Below, piece after piece: positions 34,782 to 42,954 of a stretch of 64,000 nucleotides of DNA; positions within the stretch are counted from its first letter, which is position 1, and the number at the start of each line of letters is the position of its first letter. The stretch spans positions 3,472,001 to 3,536,000 of the forward strand of contig CAVTUH010000001.1 of NCBI GenBank assembly GCA_963737835.1, in the 5' to 3' direction. The notes under the pieces are model-generated. The model saw only the letters and a program-made list of their open reading frames with translations. It was not told the origin of the DNA and did not search any database. Both the position numbers and the translations under genes were made by a program. This stretch comes from Palsa-1248 sp963737835 (GTDB taxonomy: Bacteria > Gemmatimonadota > Gemmatimonadetes > Gemmatimonadales > Gemmatimonadaceae).

Positions 34782-35929
34782 ACGTTGATCAGTACCGTTT
34801 TGAACACGTCGGCGGCGGTCTTCATGTTGTCGAGCGTCGAAATCGAGATCCGTGCGTATTGTGTGAGTGGCGGGAAGGGGCGGCCGACCAGGATGTTGTG
34901 CTTGGCACACGCGTCCGCGAAGTCCTTCGAATCGCGGCGGATCGGCACGAAGATGAAGTTGGTGGCGGAGGGACCACTCGGATACCCGAGGCCCGCCAGA
35001 GCTTTCTGTGTGAACTCGCGCGACTCTCGATTGAGGCGTCGTTCCGAGTCGTAGTGTGTGCGGTCCGGCAGGGTGGCGACGACTGAGATGCCTGCCAGGT
35101 AGTTGCCGAGCGCGGTAATGAACACGCGCTCCGGCATCAAGGGCTTCAACGTCTCTTCGCGCGCGATCCCGTATCCAAGGCGCAGGCCAGCGAGCCCGAA
35201 AATCTTGGAGAACGTTCGGGTGACGATCACGGTGGGATTCTGGAGCGCGGTCGCGATCATGCTGATCTGCGCCGGATCGTCGGCGAAGTCGATATACGCC
35301 TCGTCGATGATGATCTTCGCAGTCGGTGCCCGACGATTCACCTTGTCGACGAAGTCGCGTAGATGCACAGCCGGGTGTACCGTCGCCGTCGGGTTGTTCG
35401 GATTGCAGACGTAGACCATGCCAGCGCCGTCGACCGCGTCCAGCATGCGATCGAGGTCGAGCTCGAGGTTCGCGGTGACCGGGATGGCGCGTACCGGCAC
35501 ATGCAACCTCGCTGCCATCTGGCCGATGTAGTCGTACGATGGCGTCCCGATCACGAGCGGCCGATCCGGGCCGACCAAGGTCTTCATGCAGACCTCGAGC
35601 ACCTCGCTGGATCCGAGTGCCGTCATCAGGTTCGCTTCCGGCACCTCGAGGTAGCGCGCGATGGCCTGGTGCATCTCGGCGCCCGGCTCGAACGGATACA
35701 TCGAGACCTCGGCGGCCCGAGCGCGAATCGCATCGACGACGGCCCCGCCCGGACCGTTGGGGTTCTCGTTGTAGGCGAGCCGCATCGGCGCGCCGGGGAC
35801 ATTGCGTGGCCCGGCGGTCAGGTATGCCAGTTCCTCGGACCCGAATCGGAACGACGTACTTGGAGCGGCCAAGGCGCCGAGGCCACCGACACCGGCGAGA
35901 TGAATGAACTTGCGGCGCGAGAGCTCCAT
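34778..35929 (-). CDS. Tat-exported HisC-like PLP aminotransferase, 383 aa
   Basis: The protein begins MELSRRKFIHLAGVGGLGALAAP, a twin-arginine signal of good quality (SRRKFI). The aminotransferase class I/II domain follows: MRLAYNENPNGPG at the N-terminus, CNPNNPTATV, DEAYIDFA, SKIFGLAGLRLGYG with the PLP lysine, and GPSATNFIFVPIRRD with the C-terminal Arg region (LTQYARISI). It resembles histidinol-phosphate aminotransferases, but export of a PLP enzyme as a folded holoprotein is unusual and would explain the use of Tat. The substrate is unknown. It is followed directly by the Mug gene (GTGA overlap). Confidence 0.9.
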   Translation of the reverse strand: MELSRRKFIHLAGVGGLGALAAPSTSFRFGSEELAYLTAGPRNVPGAPMRLAYNENPNGPGGAVVDAIRARAAEVSMYPFEPGAEMHQAIARYLEVPEANLMTALGSSEVLEVCMKTLVGPDRPLVIGTPSYDYIGQMAARLHVPVRAIPVTANLELDLDRMLDAVDGAGMVYVCNPNNPTATVHPAVHLRDFVDKVNRRAPTAKIIIDEAYIDFADDPAQISMIATALQNPTVIVTRTFSKIFGLAGLRLGYGIAREETLKPLMPERVFITALGNYLAGISVVATLPDRTHYDSERRLNRESREFTQKALAGLGYPSGPSATNFIFVPIRRDSKDFADACAKHNILVGRPFPPLTQYARISISTLDNMKTAADVFKTVLINV

Positions 35930-36171
35930 GGCCTGCCTCCTAGGTTAGCGAGTCGCGGTCACTGCGAGGGCTACAGGGTACCCAGTATCACGATACTACA
36001 GATTACGCATCACGATGTTACCCTGTCGCGCCGGTCTGCGCTAACCGTCGCCCTGGCCGGTAGCGAGCTGGGGAGGAAGATCGGCCTAACGACTGCTACT
36101 CCTTGTCGGCCGGCCGGGCTACGATGCGGGTGCCTACTTCGTAGAACACATGAACGACTGGAGAATCAGTT

Positions 36172-36903
36172 ATGCGCGTCCTCTCGATCGACATTGGCGG
36201 GACCAACGTGAAGCTGCTCGCGACCGGGCAGAAGGAGCGTCGGCGGTTCGCATCCGGCCCGGCAATGACTCCGCACATCATGGCGGCACATGTGAAAGCG
36301 CTGGCGAAGGACTGGAAGTACAATGTCGTGTCGATCGGGTACCCCGGGCCGGTCGAGCACAACCGGCCCATGTCTGAGCCGCGCAACTTGGGCAAGGGTT
36401 GGGTCGAGTTCGACTTCGAGGCCGCTTTCAAGCGCCCGGTGAAGCTCATCAATGATGCGGCCATGCAGGCGCTGGGGAGTTACCGGCGCGGGACCATGCT
36501 GTTTCTGGGCTTTGGGACCGGTCTGGGTGCGGCGTTGGTCGTCGAGGGCGTGGTCGTTCCAATGGAGCTCGGAAGGTTGGCGTACCGCAAGGGAACGTAC
36601 GAAGATTATCTCGGTCGGCGTGGCCTGGAGCGCCTGGGCAAGCGGAAATGGCGGAAACATGTTGCAGAAGTCGTGAGCCGTCTCGTCCCCATCCTGCACC
36701 TCGATGACGTCGTGTTGGGGGGCGGCAACGCCAAGAAATTGAAGGCGGCGCCCGAGGGTTGCCGCGCGGGCGACAATGCCCACGCCTTCGTTGGCGGCTT
36801 TCGGATGTGGGACGGCGTGCAGCGTGGCGCGCGCCGCGACGTCAGGCCGGCCGGCCGACGACGTAGCGACACCACACTCGTGGCCCCTTTGGAGGAGAGA
36901 TGA
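36172..36903 (+). CDS. ROK-family sugar kinase, polyphosphate-glucokinase-like, 243 aa
   Basis: The ATP/phosphate motif is LSIDIGGTNVKLLATG at the start. It is followed by SIGYPGPV, then INDAAMQALGSYRRG (sugar-binding Asn-Asp), FLGFGTGLGAAL (second phosphate site), and ELGRLAYRKG. The middle has VVLGGGNAKKLK. The size is small for ROK kinases but near that of polyphosphate glucokinases, which share GGTNVK and FGTGLG. It should phosphorylate glucose or a relative in the cytoplasm. A ribosome site GGAG lies about 10 bases upstream. The stop overlaps the next start (ATGA). The gene start faces the aminotransferase across a 240-bp promoter-type region. Confidence 0.85.
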   Translation: MRVLSIDIGGTNVKLLATGQKERRRFASGPAMTPHIMAAHVKALAKDWKYNVVSIGYPGPVEHNRPMSEPRNLGKGWVEFDFEAAFKRPVKLINDAAMQALGSYRRGTMLFLGFGTGLGAALVVEGVVVPMELGRLAYRKGTYEDYLGRRGLERLGKRKWRKHVAEVVSRLVPILHLDDVVLGGGNAKKLKAAPEGCRAGDNAHAFVGGFRMWDGVQRGARRDVRPAGRRRSDTTLVAPLEER

Positions 36904-37136
36904 ACGCAGGCGGCTGGTGCGTGCTGGCCACATACGCCTCTGGCTTCGATGCAGATCTGGCAATGGCGCAGCTCGAGACGGCCGGTATTCCGGCGATACG
37001 TGACAACAACGATACGGTGGGGATCTTCGGGCCAGGATTTCAAGGGGCGACCGCCCGCGGCGTGACCGTGCGCGTCCCGGCCGCGGCTCTCGAGGAGGCC
37101 CGCGCCGCGGTCACTCTCGTCGACGGCGTCGGGTAG
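36900..37136 (+). CDS. DUF2007 putative signal-transducing protein, 78 aa
   Basis: A single small domain: VLATYASGFDADLAMAQLETAGIPAIRDNN, then GVTVRVPAAALEEARAAV. This is the DUF2007 (PII-like/GlnB-fold) pattern: a strand, a long helix with AQLETAGI, and a last helix after V-x-V-P. Members are thought to be small regulators; partner unknown. Coupled to the ROK kinase by ATGA. Confidence 0.8.
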   Translation: MNAGGWCVLATYASGFDADLAMAQLETAGIPAIRDNNDTVGIFGPGFQGATARGVTVRVPAAALEEARAAVTLVDGVG

Positions 37137-37230
37137 AGCACGGCGCCGCTCCCGGCGCTCTGTAATGGTCGTGTCAGGTTGGCGTCTTAGCTTGCCTGCA
37201 CCAACGACCAGTCCCCTTCGAGGAGATGCC

Positions 37231-38175
37231 GTGCGTTCCCTTCGCGCCGCCCTGTTCGCCGCCAGCCTGCTCCCGCTCCTTGTCGCGTCCCGCGTCAGCG
37301 CCCAGGGCTCCAGCTATCACGTAGTCAAGAGTCTCGACCTGGGTCATGTCCGCGCCGACTACCTCATCGTGGATCCAGTGGGTCGTCGCCTGTACGGGAT
37401 GGGAGACAAAGTCATCGACGTCGACAAGGACACTGTCGTCGGCACGGTGGAAGGCGGAGGTGGCGGCTATGCGATCGCAGCGGACCAGGACCGCGGACTG
37501 GTGCGAAACGGCGTGGTGTTCAACCTGAAAACGCTCGCGGTCGAAGGCAACGTCGGGTCAAAGGGTGATGGCATTCGCTACGATCCATTCACCCACCGCG
37601 CCTTCACTTGGGAGGGCAAGGACGCATGGGTCGTGGACATGCGGACTGGGAAGCTCCTGGCGAAGACGACGATCGGAGACGGCCTCGAGTCCGGTGTTGC
37701 GGATGGCAAGGGCAACCTGTTTCTCAACGTCGAGGATTCGGGCTACATCCAGAAGGTCAATGCGACGACTTACAAGATCGGGCCGACCTTTCGCATCCCG
37801 AATTGCGGCCGCGCACAGGGCCTGGCGATGGACGCATCGAGTCGCCGGCTGTTCATGGCGTGCGACACGGAAATGGTCGTCGTGAACGCGGACAACGGCG
37901 GCGTGGTGGCGCGAATCGGCGTGCCGAGTCGAGCAGACCAGAACGCGTTCGATCCGGTCGTCAAGCTCGCGTTCAACGCCAATCGCAAAGACAGCACCAT
38001 GACCATCGTCCACGAGGACAGCCCGAACAAGTTCACGGTGGTCGGGAAGGTGCCTACGGGCGGCGGAGCGCGGACGTGCGCGGTGGACGAGAAGACGCAC
38101 AAGGTCTACATCTTCTATTACAACGGGACCACCCGGGAGAATTCCGATCTCGTGATGGCGGTGTTGGCCCCGTGA
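37231..38175 (+). CDS. Secreted YncE-like beta-propeller protein, 314 aa
   Basis: GTG 37231 follows GAGGAG by six bases and opens a signal peptide (RSLRAALFAASLLPLLVASRVSA). Seven blades of the YncE/quinonprotein-like WD40 type can be followed: DYLIVDPVGRRLYGM, VIDVDKDTVVGTVEG, NVFNLKTLAVEG, AWVVDMRTGKLLAKTTIGD, VVVNADNGGVVARIG, and TIVHEDSPNKFTVVGK. Such proteins bind DNA or surface ligands in pathogens or act as periplasmic scaffolds; no active site can be proposed. Ends 60 bp before a hairpin shared with the convergent ATP-grasp gene. Confidence 0.85.
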   Translation: MRSLRAALFAASLLPLLVASRVSAQGSSYHVVKSLDLGHVRADYLIVDPVGRRLYGMGDKVIDVDKDTVVGTVEGGGGGYAIAADQDRGLVRNGVVFNLKTLAVEGNVGSKGDGIRYDPFTHRAFTWEGKDAWVVDMRTGKLLAKTTIGDGLESGVADGKGNLFLNVEDSGYIQKVNATTYKIGPTFRIPNCGRAQGLAMDASSRRLFMACDTEMVVVNADNGGVVARIGVPSRADQNAFDPVVKLAFNANRKDSTMTIVHEDSPNKFTVVGKVPTGGGARTCAVDEKTHKVYIFYYNGTTRENSDLVMAVLAP

Positions 38176-38197
38176 TTTCGGTGCGCACGGTGCGGCC

Positions 38198-38290
38198 GAA
38201 ATAGAAGGGAGAAAGGGGAAAGGAGATACAGAGATGGAGCGGCCTGGGGGCTTGGATGCCACCAGGCCGCTCTGCCATCGCGGGCCTGGG
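38198..38290. repeat. Purine-rich repeat copy D followed by terminator stem
   Basis: A purine tract of GGGAGAAAGGGGAAAGGAGA type (38207-38226) is followed by a perfect 11-bp stem GAGCGGCCTGG (38237-38247) / CCAGGCCGCTC (38262-38272). It sits between the YncE-like gene and the convergent ATP-grasp gene, so probable bidirectional terminator. Confidence 0.7.
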
Positions 38291-38292
38291 GA

Positions 38293-39414
38293 TTACGTGG
38301 CAGGTGCGCGGCGGGCAGCGTGGGACATCAGCTTGTCGGCGAGGCGTCTCGCGTCACCGCGCAGCATCGGCCAGGTCGGGAGCGCGAGCGCGCGCCATTG
38401 GGGGATGGGGCATCCCAGGTGTGTGGCTCGCGTTGCGATTCTCGCGAACAGTCCCCTGCGGAGGTACGTGAGGATCCGCACATTGAGCACCTGTGCGTAG
38501 CAAGTGCTGTTGACATCAATGATGTATGCCTGGCCCGCATCATCCGGGATGACTTCGAGCGCGCCGAAGTCCATGCCGGATCGATCGAGGTACTCTACGA
38601 TTACGGCGGCGACGCGCGGCTCCACGCCGGCGACGGCGCCCGTCGCGAGATCCTCGGTCCGGCAGTACACATCGAGGCGGGCCGTCGAGTTCATGATCTT
38701 CTTGAGCGGGTGGGGATTGGTCAGCCGCAGAATGACGACGCGATCACCCGCGAAGTTGACTCGGTAGAGGTGGTGGGCGCGATTGTCAATGAAGCGCTCG
38801 ATGACCAAGGCAGGATCATGCCACCACACGGTCGGCACGTCCTCGCGGCGCATGATCTGGTAGGCTGTCCAGTCGGACATGACGGTCGCGATCGGCAACC
38901 CGACGGTGCTCGAGTGCGCCGGGGGGAGCTGTCGCTCAGACTTGCCGCCGAAGTTGAGATCAGTCTTCACGATCACCAGCTCCGATGGCTTGCCATGGAT
39001 GTCGGTCGCAGGGGTCGGGAGTCCGAACGCCCGGCATTGTTCGTGGACCCTTGTCTTGGAGATGTCGGTGACGGTCGCGTTGAGTGGCACGATCCGCCGT
39101 GCGAGCAACTCGTGAATGAGTGCCTGCCGGTCTGTCGGAAATGCCGCAGTCGTGGTCATGTTGAGATGGAACGCAAACGCATCGATCCCGGCCGGCAGAC
39201 GGGCAAGGATCTCGTCAGCGCTCTCGCCGATCCGGGCGGTGACCCGAACGGCCTCCGGAACGGCGCGCACCAGCATGAACTGGTGCCAGGCATCCCACTC
39301 GTAAATGGCGAGTCTCAGGCTTGTCGGCTCCTCGAAGGGTGGGCCAGTCTCAAGCCGGCATGGACGACCCTGCACGAGCCATCGTTTGCCCAGTCCAGCA
39401 GTCGCTGGCGGCAA
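38293..39414 (-). CDS. ATP-grasp domain protein, 373 aa
   Basis: No signal peptide. From about residue 110 the sequence has an ATP-grasp layout: LNATVTDISKTRVHEQCRAFGLPTPAT (pre-ATP-grasp helix), LVIVKTDLNFGGKSE with the ATP-binding Lys and glycine loop, PALVIERFIDN, then DFGALEVIPDDAGQAYIIDVNSTC, which holds the metal-binding acidic residue and Asn. It is related to the smaller protein at 47854-48723, sharing VIVKT-LN, the VIERF/VERF strand and the DFGA-x-IDxN end. Carboxylate-amine ligase activity is expected; the substrate is unknown. No better start than the ATG at 39414 was found. Confidence 0.72.
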   Translation of the reverse strand: MPPATAGLGKRWLVQGRPCRLETGPPFEEPTSLRLAIYEWDAWHQFMLVRAVPEAVRVTARIGESADEILARLPAGIDAFAFHLNMTTTAAFPTDRQALIHELLARRIVPLNATVTDISKTRVHEQCRAFGLPTPATDIHGKPSELVIVKTDLNFGGKSERQLPPAHSSTVGLPIATVMSDWTAYQIMRREDVPTVWWHDPALVIERFIDNRAHHLYRVNFAGDRVVILRLTNPHPLKKIMNSTARLDVYCRTEDLATGAVAGVEPRVAAVIVEYLDRSGMDFGALEVIPDDAGQAYIIDVNSTCYAQVLNVRILTYLRRGLFARIATRATHLGCPIPQWRALALPTWPMLRGDARRLADKLMSHAARRAPAT

Positions 39415-39530
39415 TCATAACGCCGCTGCTGGGAGCGGAACAGCCGAGACTCGGGGTTCCGGTTTGGGAAACGCCAGCGGGAACGGCCGGGTAGCGGGTA
39501 AGGGGTGACGGGTGAAGGGTAAACGCAGTG

Positions 39531-39562
39531 AGGGCCAGTGACGGGTAGCCGCCACTGGCCCT
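39531..39562. terminator. Hairpin between two minus-strand genes
   Basis: AGGGCCAGTG/CACTGGCCCT, 10-bp perfect stem with a 12-base loop, followed by TTG. It comes after a purine tract (39495-39530), and 39415-39634 has no gene. It lies downstream of the repeat-protein gene when read on the minus strand. Confidence 0.6.
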
Positions 39563-39634
39563 TTGCATCGCCGCTTCTCGAGCGCTGTCGTTCTAGAGTC
39601 CCAAGTCCGGAGGCTCGGGCGTGTTCCGCTCCGA

Positions 39635-40732
39635 CTACTCGTCGTGTCCGTTGTGCATGGAGTAAGCGAGGGCACGACGGGTGCGTCGGCGGCGCACGGC
39701 CTGCCTGGCCATCAGCAGACGCATGAGCTCTCGATTTCGCCCGCCACCTTCGCCTGACTCGTCCTCATCCTCTTCGCCTTCCTCTCCTTCGTCGTGCTCC
39801 TTGAGGAGGTGGGCGAGAACGGCGCGGCGGACGCGACGGCGGCGGAGCATGCGGCTCGCGATCAGGAGACGGACGAGCTTGCGGTCACCTCCTCCCCCTT
39901 CCTCACCGTAGTCCTCCTCGCCCTCTTCGCCTTCGTCGCCCTCTTCCCCTGCTTCGCCTCGCTCCTTGAGAAGGTGGGCGATGACCGCACGGCGTACGCG
40001 ACGGCGGCGGAGCATGCGGCTCGCGATCAGGAGACGGACGAGCTTGCGCTCATCGCTTCCGCCTTCCGCGCCGTATTCTTCCTCACCCTCTTCGCCTTCC
40101 TCACCTTCGTCGCCCTCTTCCCCTGCTTCGCCTCGCTCTTTGAGGAGGTGGGCGAGAACGGCGCGGCGGACGCGACGGCGACGGAGCATGCGGCTCGCGA
40201 TCAGGAGACGGACGAGCTTGCGCTCATCGCTTCCAGCTTCCGCGCCAGACTCGTCCTCACCCTCTTCGCCTTCCTCGCCTTCGTCGCCCTCTTCCCCTGC
40301 TTCGCCTCGCTCTTTGAGGAGGTGGGCGAGAACGGCGCGGCGCACGCGACGGCGGCGGAGCATGCGGCTGGCGATCAGCAGGCGCACGAGCTTGCGCTCA
40401 TCGCTCGAGCCTCCTTCGCCATCCTCCTCTTCGCCTTCCTCACCCTCGTCTCCTTCTTCACCTTCCTCACCCTTTTCGCTCAGCAGGTGGGCAACGATCA
40501 ACCGACGGAGTCGTCGCCGGCGCAGGATGCGGCTGGCGATGAGGAGGCGAACGAGCCTGCGCTCATCTCCTCCTCCCTCTTCCTCGCCGTACTCCTCGTT
40601 GCCTTGCTCCTCGTCCCCGCCCTCACTCCTCTGTTTCAGGAGGTGGGCGATGAGCGCCCGACGTGCTCGCTTGCCGCGCATCGCTGCGCCGGCGAGTCCC
40701 GCAAGTTCTTCATGCTCAATGGTGGTCGCCAT
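39635..40732 (-). CDS. Charge-block tandem repeat protein, 365 aa
   Basis: I know no named family for this. After an N-terminal cap (residues 1-35, basic, GKRARRALIAHLLKQ), five near-identical Arg-rich basic blocks appear at about 57-84, 112-141, 170-199, 228-257 and 284-312, and a sixth divergent one at 334-357. Each follows the pattern RKLVRLLIAS-RMLRRRRVRRAV-LAHLL. Blocks alternate with acidic linkers of 20-30 residues made of E, D and G (GEEGDEGEEGEE). The unit is 55-58 residues. It has no signal peptide or hydrophobic span. The start at 40732 has AGAGGAG 7-8 bases ahead. The extreme charge alternation suggests a polyampholyte that could bind nucleic acid or form condensates; this is inference. 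Confidence 0.75.
   Translation of the reverse strand: MATTIEHEELAGLAGAAMRGKRARRALIAHLLKQRSEGGDEEQGNEEYGEEEGGGDERRLVRLLIASRILRRRRLRRLIVAHLLSEKGEEGEEGDEGEEGEEEDGEGGSSDERKLVRLLIASRMLRRRRVRRAVLAHLLKERGEAGEEGDEGEEGEEGEDESGAEAGSDERKLVRLLIASRMLRRRRVRRAVLAHLLKERGEAGEEGDEGEEGEEGEEEYGAEGGSDERKLVRLLIASRMLRRRRVRRAVIAHLLKERGEAGEEGDEGEEGEEDYGEEGGGGDRKLVRLLIASRMLRRRRVRRAVLAHLLKEHDEGEEGEEDEDESGEGGGRNRELMRLLMARQAVRRRRTRRALAYSMHNGHDE
39690..40590 (-). repeat. Tandem DNA repeat, about 174 bp per unit, inside the charge-block gene
   Basis: Near-identical 165-174 bp units repeat about five times. Both strands lack stop codons over much of it, giving an artefactual plus-strand frame of more than 300 codons. The central copies differ by only a few bases, so copy number may vary between strains or be mis-assembled. 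Confidence 0.8.
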
Positions 40733-40792
40733 TGGGGGTCTCCTCTTTGTCGTTGGCTGAACGGATAGCGAACAGGACTTACCAGAGCGATC

Positions 40793-41239
40793 TCACTGCA
40801 CGCCGGCAGTTGGCCTCTCCTCGAGGGCGGTCCCGCGTGCCTTCATGGAATGTTCGATCAACGTGTCGAGAATGGCGCGATTCAGGACTTCGCGCTCCAT
40901 CAAGTGTTTGGCGGCGCTGCGCTCGATCAACGGCGTCAACAGGATGTGTCGGAGCTCCGCCTCTTCTGCGGACTCGTGCGTGTCGTCCTGTTCGATATCG
41001 CTGTCCAGCACGCAGGCGATGCCCGCTTCAAATGCCTGCTCGACGACCTTTTCGAGCCGGTCCTCTCTCGCGTCCCTGACGAGGTTGGCCTTTTCGTCTT
41101 CCGACAACTCGTGCCGATTGCCGGTCGAGTCCAGGCTCTCGAGCTTGACGATCTGCGCCGTGTTCGCATCGATCGTGAACGCGAAGAGCCTGGTCGCAGA
41201 TTGATCGGCTTGCGCTGGATGTTCATCGACATCTGCCAT
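40793..41239 (-). CDS. Small acidic partner protein, 148 aa, function unknown
   Basis: ATG 41239 has AAAAGGAG seven bases upstream, so it is preferred to a start further up at 41329. The front half has LFAFTIDANTAQIVKLESLDSTGNRHELSEDEKANLVRD, a compact beta-alpha pattern, followed by a helix EDRLEKVVEQAFEAGIACVLDSD. The back half (ILLTPLIERSAAKHLMEREVLNRAILDTLIEHSMKAR) is helical and spaced like the basic block of the next protein (LLIASRMLRRRRVRRAVLAHLL), with the Arg run replaced. It ends 60 bp before the charge-block gene on the same strand, so the two form a likely operon. I do not recognise the family. Confidence 0.65.
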   Translation of the reverse strand: MADVDEHPAQADQSATRLFAFTIDANTAQIVKLESLDSTGNRHELSEDEKANLVRDAREDRLEKVVEQAFEAGIACVLDSDIEQDDTHESAEEAELRHILLTPLIERSAAKHLMEREVLNRAILDTLIEHSMKARGTALEERPTAGVQ

Positions 41240-41685
41240 CGTTTGCTCCTTTTGCGAACTGCGCTTCCTGGTTTGCGCTTTGGGCGTATCAGTTGGGCGA
41301 TCGGGACGAGGGTCATGAGCGCTGGGCATTTGATGCTCCTTCCGACTCCGTGGTCGGCCGTGCCGGGCCTTGCTGGCGTTCAGCTGTCGTGTCTGTGGTC
41401 AGCTGGTGTGTGCCCTCGTCCGGAGCAGTGCAGTGCGTGCCGACCCAGTTCAACGCGTGGATCGGTGATCGACGGGGCCGTGTTGTCGAGAGGTGTCCGA
41501 GCACTGGCCGACGTTGGCGCCTCGTGCGCTGCTGCCACTACCAACAAATAGATGGGACGTTCGCGCGACAGATGATCGCGACGAGGCCTGTGTTCGGAGC
41601 AGTGGACCTTAGGCCTATGTCCGCTCTTTGTGACCGTCCCGATACGGAGTTGAGGAGCCGCCGAAGTTGCTGTAGTATTTCGCGA
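41240..41685. other. 446-bp divergent region between repeat-protein operon and nitrile hydratase
   Basis: No gene is supported. It must carry both promoters. A TAGTATTT box a few bases ahead of the nitrile hydratase start is the only AT-rich hexamer-like element I notice. Confidence 0.5.
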
Positions 41686-42291
41686 ATGACACACACGCAC
41701 GAGCACGCTCATCAAGCGGTGCCGTCAGACCTCACGCTCCGCGTCAAAGCGCTCGAATCACTGCTAGTCGAGAAGGGGTTGGTGGACCGGCAGGCTCTCG
41801 ACACGCTGATCGATGCCTACGAGCACCAGATTGGGCCACGGAATGGCGCGCGCGTGGTCGCGAGAGCGTGGGCCGATCCTGCGTACAAGCAGCGCTTGCT
41901 GACCGATGCCGATGCCGCGATCGCCGAACTGGGCTACGGCGGCATGCAAGGCGAACACATGGTCGCCGTCGAGAATACAGCAACCGTACACAACCTCATC
42001 GTCTGCACGCTGTGCTCGTGTTATCCCTGGCCCGTGCTCGGCCTCCCACCGGTGTGGTACAAGTCCGCCCCCTATCGCTCGCGCGCTGTGATGGATCCGC
42101 GCGGGGTGCTGCGCGAATTCGGCCTCGAGATTTCCGAGGAGGTGGAGATCCGCGTGTGGGACAGCACGGCCGAGGTTCGCTACCTGGTGCTGCCCGAGCG
42201 TCCCGCGGCGAGCGGGGGGTGGGCTGAGGACCGGCTCGCTGCGGTCGTCACGCGTGATGCCATGATCGGCGTGGGACGCGTGTCCGTATGA
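41686..42291 (+). CDS. Nitrile hydratase alpha subunit, cobalt type, 201 aa
   Basis: The metal-claw motif VCTLCSC is at residues 106-112 (C107, C110, S111, C112). Thr at position 108 marks the cobalt type; iron enzymes have Ser. It is followed by YPWPVLGLPPVWYKSAPYRSRAV, the rest of the classical alpha-subunit signature, and by EVEIRVWDSTAEVRYLVLPERP. Two of the cysteines are normally oxidised to sulfenic and sulfinic acids. It hydrates nitriles to amides in the cytoplasm as an alpha2beta2 enzyme. The N-terminus is His-rich (MTHTHEHAHQ), which could help take up metal. ATG overlaps stop of the beta start by four bases (ATGA). No amidase is nearby. Confidence 0.95.
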   Translation: MTHTHEHAHQAVPSDLTLRVKALESLLVEKGLVDRQALDTLIDAYEHQIGPRNGARVVARAWADPAYKQRLLTDADAAIAELGYGGMQGEHMVAVENTATVHNLIVCTLCSCYPWPVLGLPPVWYKSAPYRSRAVMDPRGVLREFGLEISEEVEIRVWDSTAEVRYLVLPERPAASGGWAEDRLAAVVTRDAMIGVGRVSV

Positions 42292-42947
42292 ACGGCGTGC
42301 ACGACATGGGTGGGATGCAGGGCATGGGTGCCATCGCGCCCGAGCGCGACGAGCCAGTCTTTCACGAGTGGTGGGAGTCGCGCGTTTTCGCGCTCCGGCG
42401 GGCGATGGGCGCGTGGGGCAAATGGAACATCGATGCGACCCGCTATGCTGTCGAGCGGGTACCACCAGCCGATTACCTGGCTATGAGCTACTACGAACGC
42501 CAGTTCGTCGCATTCGTCGATCTCATGGTTGAGGTGGGCCTGCTCACCCGGGCGGAAGTCGTGGCCGGATCTCCGGCGACTCCGTCGCCGGGCGTGACGC
42601 CTGCTCTCACGGTCGCCAGAGCGCGGGCGCTCATCGCCAGGGGAGTTCCCACGAGCCGAGCAGTTTCCGTCGCGCCACGCTTTCGCACCGGCCAGCAGGT
42701 GCGAACGAAGAATATGCATCCCGCCGGCCACACCCGGCTGCCGCGCTATGCCCGCGACAAGATTGGCAGCATTGCGCGCGACCACGGCGTCTTCGTCTTC
42801 CCGGACACCAACGCTCATTTTCTCGGTGAGAAGCCACAGCACGTGTATTCCGTGCGGTTCACTGCGCGCGAGCTCTGGGGTGAGAGTGCGGCGCCACACG
42901 ATGCGGTCTTTCTGGACCTCTGGGATGACTACCTTGAGCCCACCTGA
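42288..42947 (+). CDS. Nitrile hydratase beta subunit, 219 aa
   Basis: Starts MNGVHDMGGMQGMG, the conserved beta-subunit opening (NGVHDxGGMxGFG), and continues FHEWWESRVFALRRAMG and WNIDATRYAVERVPPADYLAMSYYERQ. The C-terminal SH3-like domain has KNMHPAGHTRLPRYARDKIGSI and ends ELWGESAAPHDAVFLDLWDDYLEP, the standard end of the family. Conserved arginines that hold the alpha-claw are expected in this region. It joins the alpha subunit (ATGA overlap), and the activator gene starts at or within its end. Confidence 0.95.
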   Translation: MNGVHDMGGMQGMGAIAPERDEPVFHEWWESRVFALRRAMGAWGKWNIDATRYAVERVPPADYLAMSYYERQFVAFVDLMVEVGLLTRAEVVAGSPATPSPGVTPALTVARARALIARGVPTSRAVSVAPRFRTGQQVRTKNMHPAGHTRLPRYARDKIGSIARDHGVFVFPDTNAHFLGEKPQHVYSVRFTARELWGESAAPHDAVFLDLWDDYLEPT

Positions 42948-42954
42948 GCCTGCG

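Noticed and set aside
39794..40768. Plus-strand frame of about 324 codons opposite the charge-block gene, with hydrophobic repeats
   Set aside because: It is a by-product of the repeat's base composition (no stops on either strand). The minus strand has the ribosome site, the operon partner and a sensible N-terminus.
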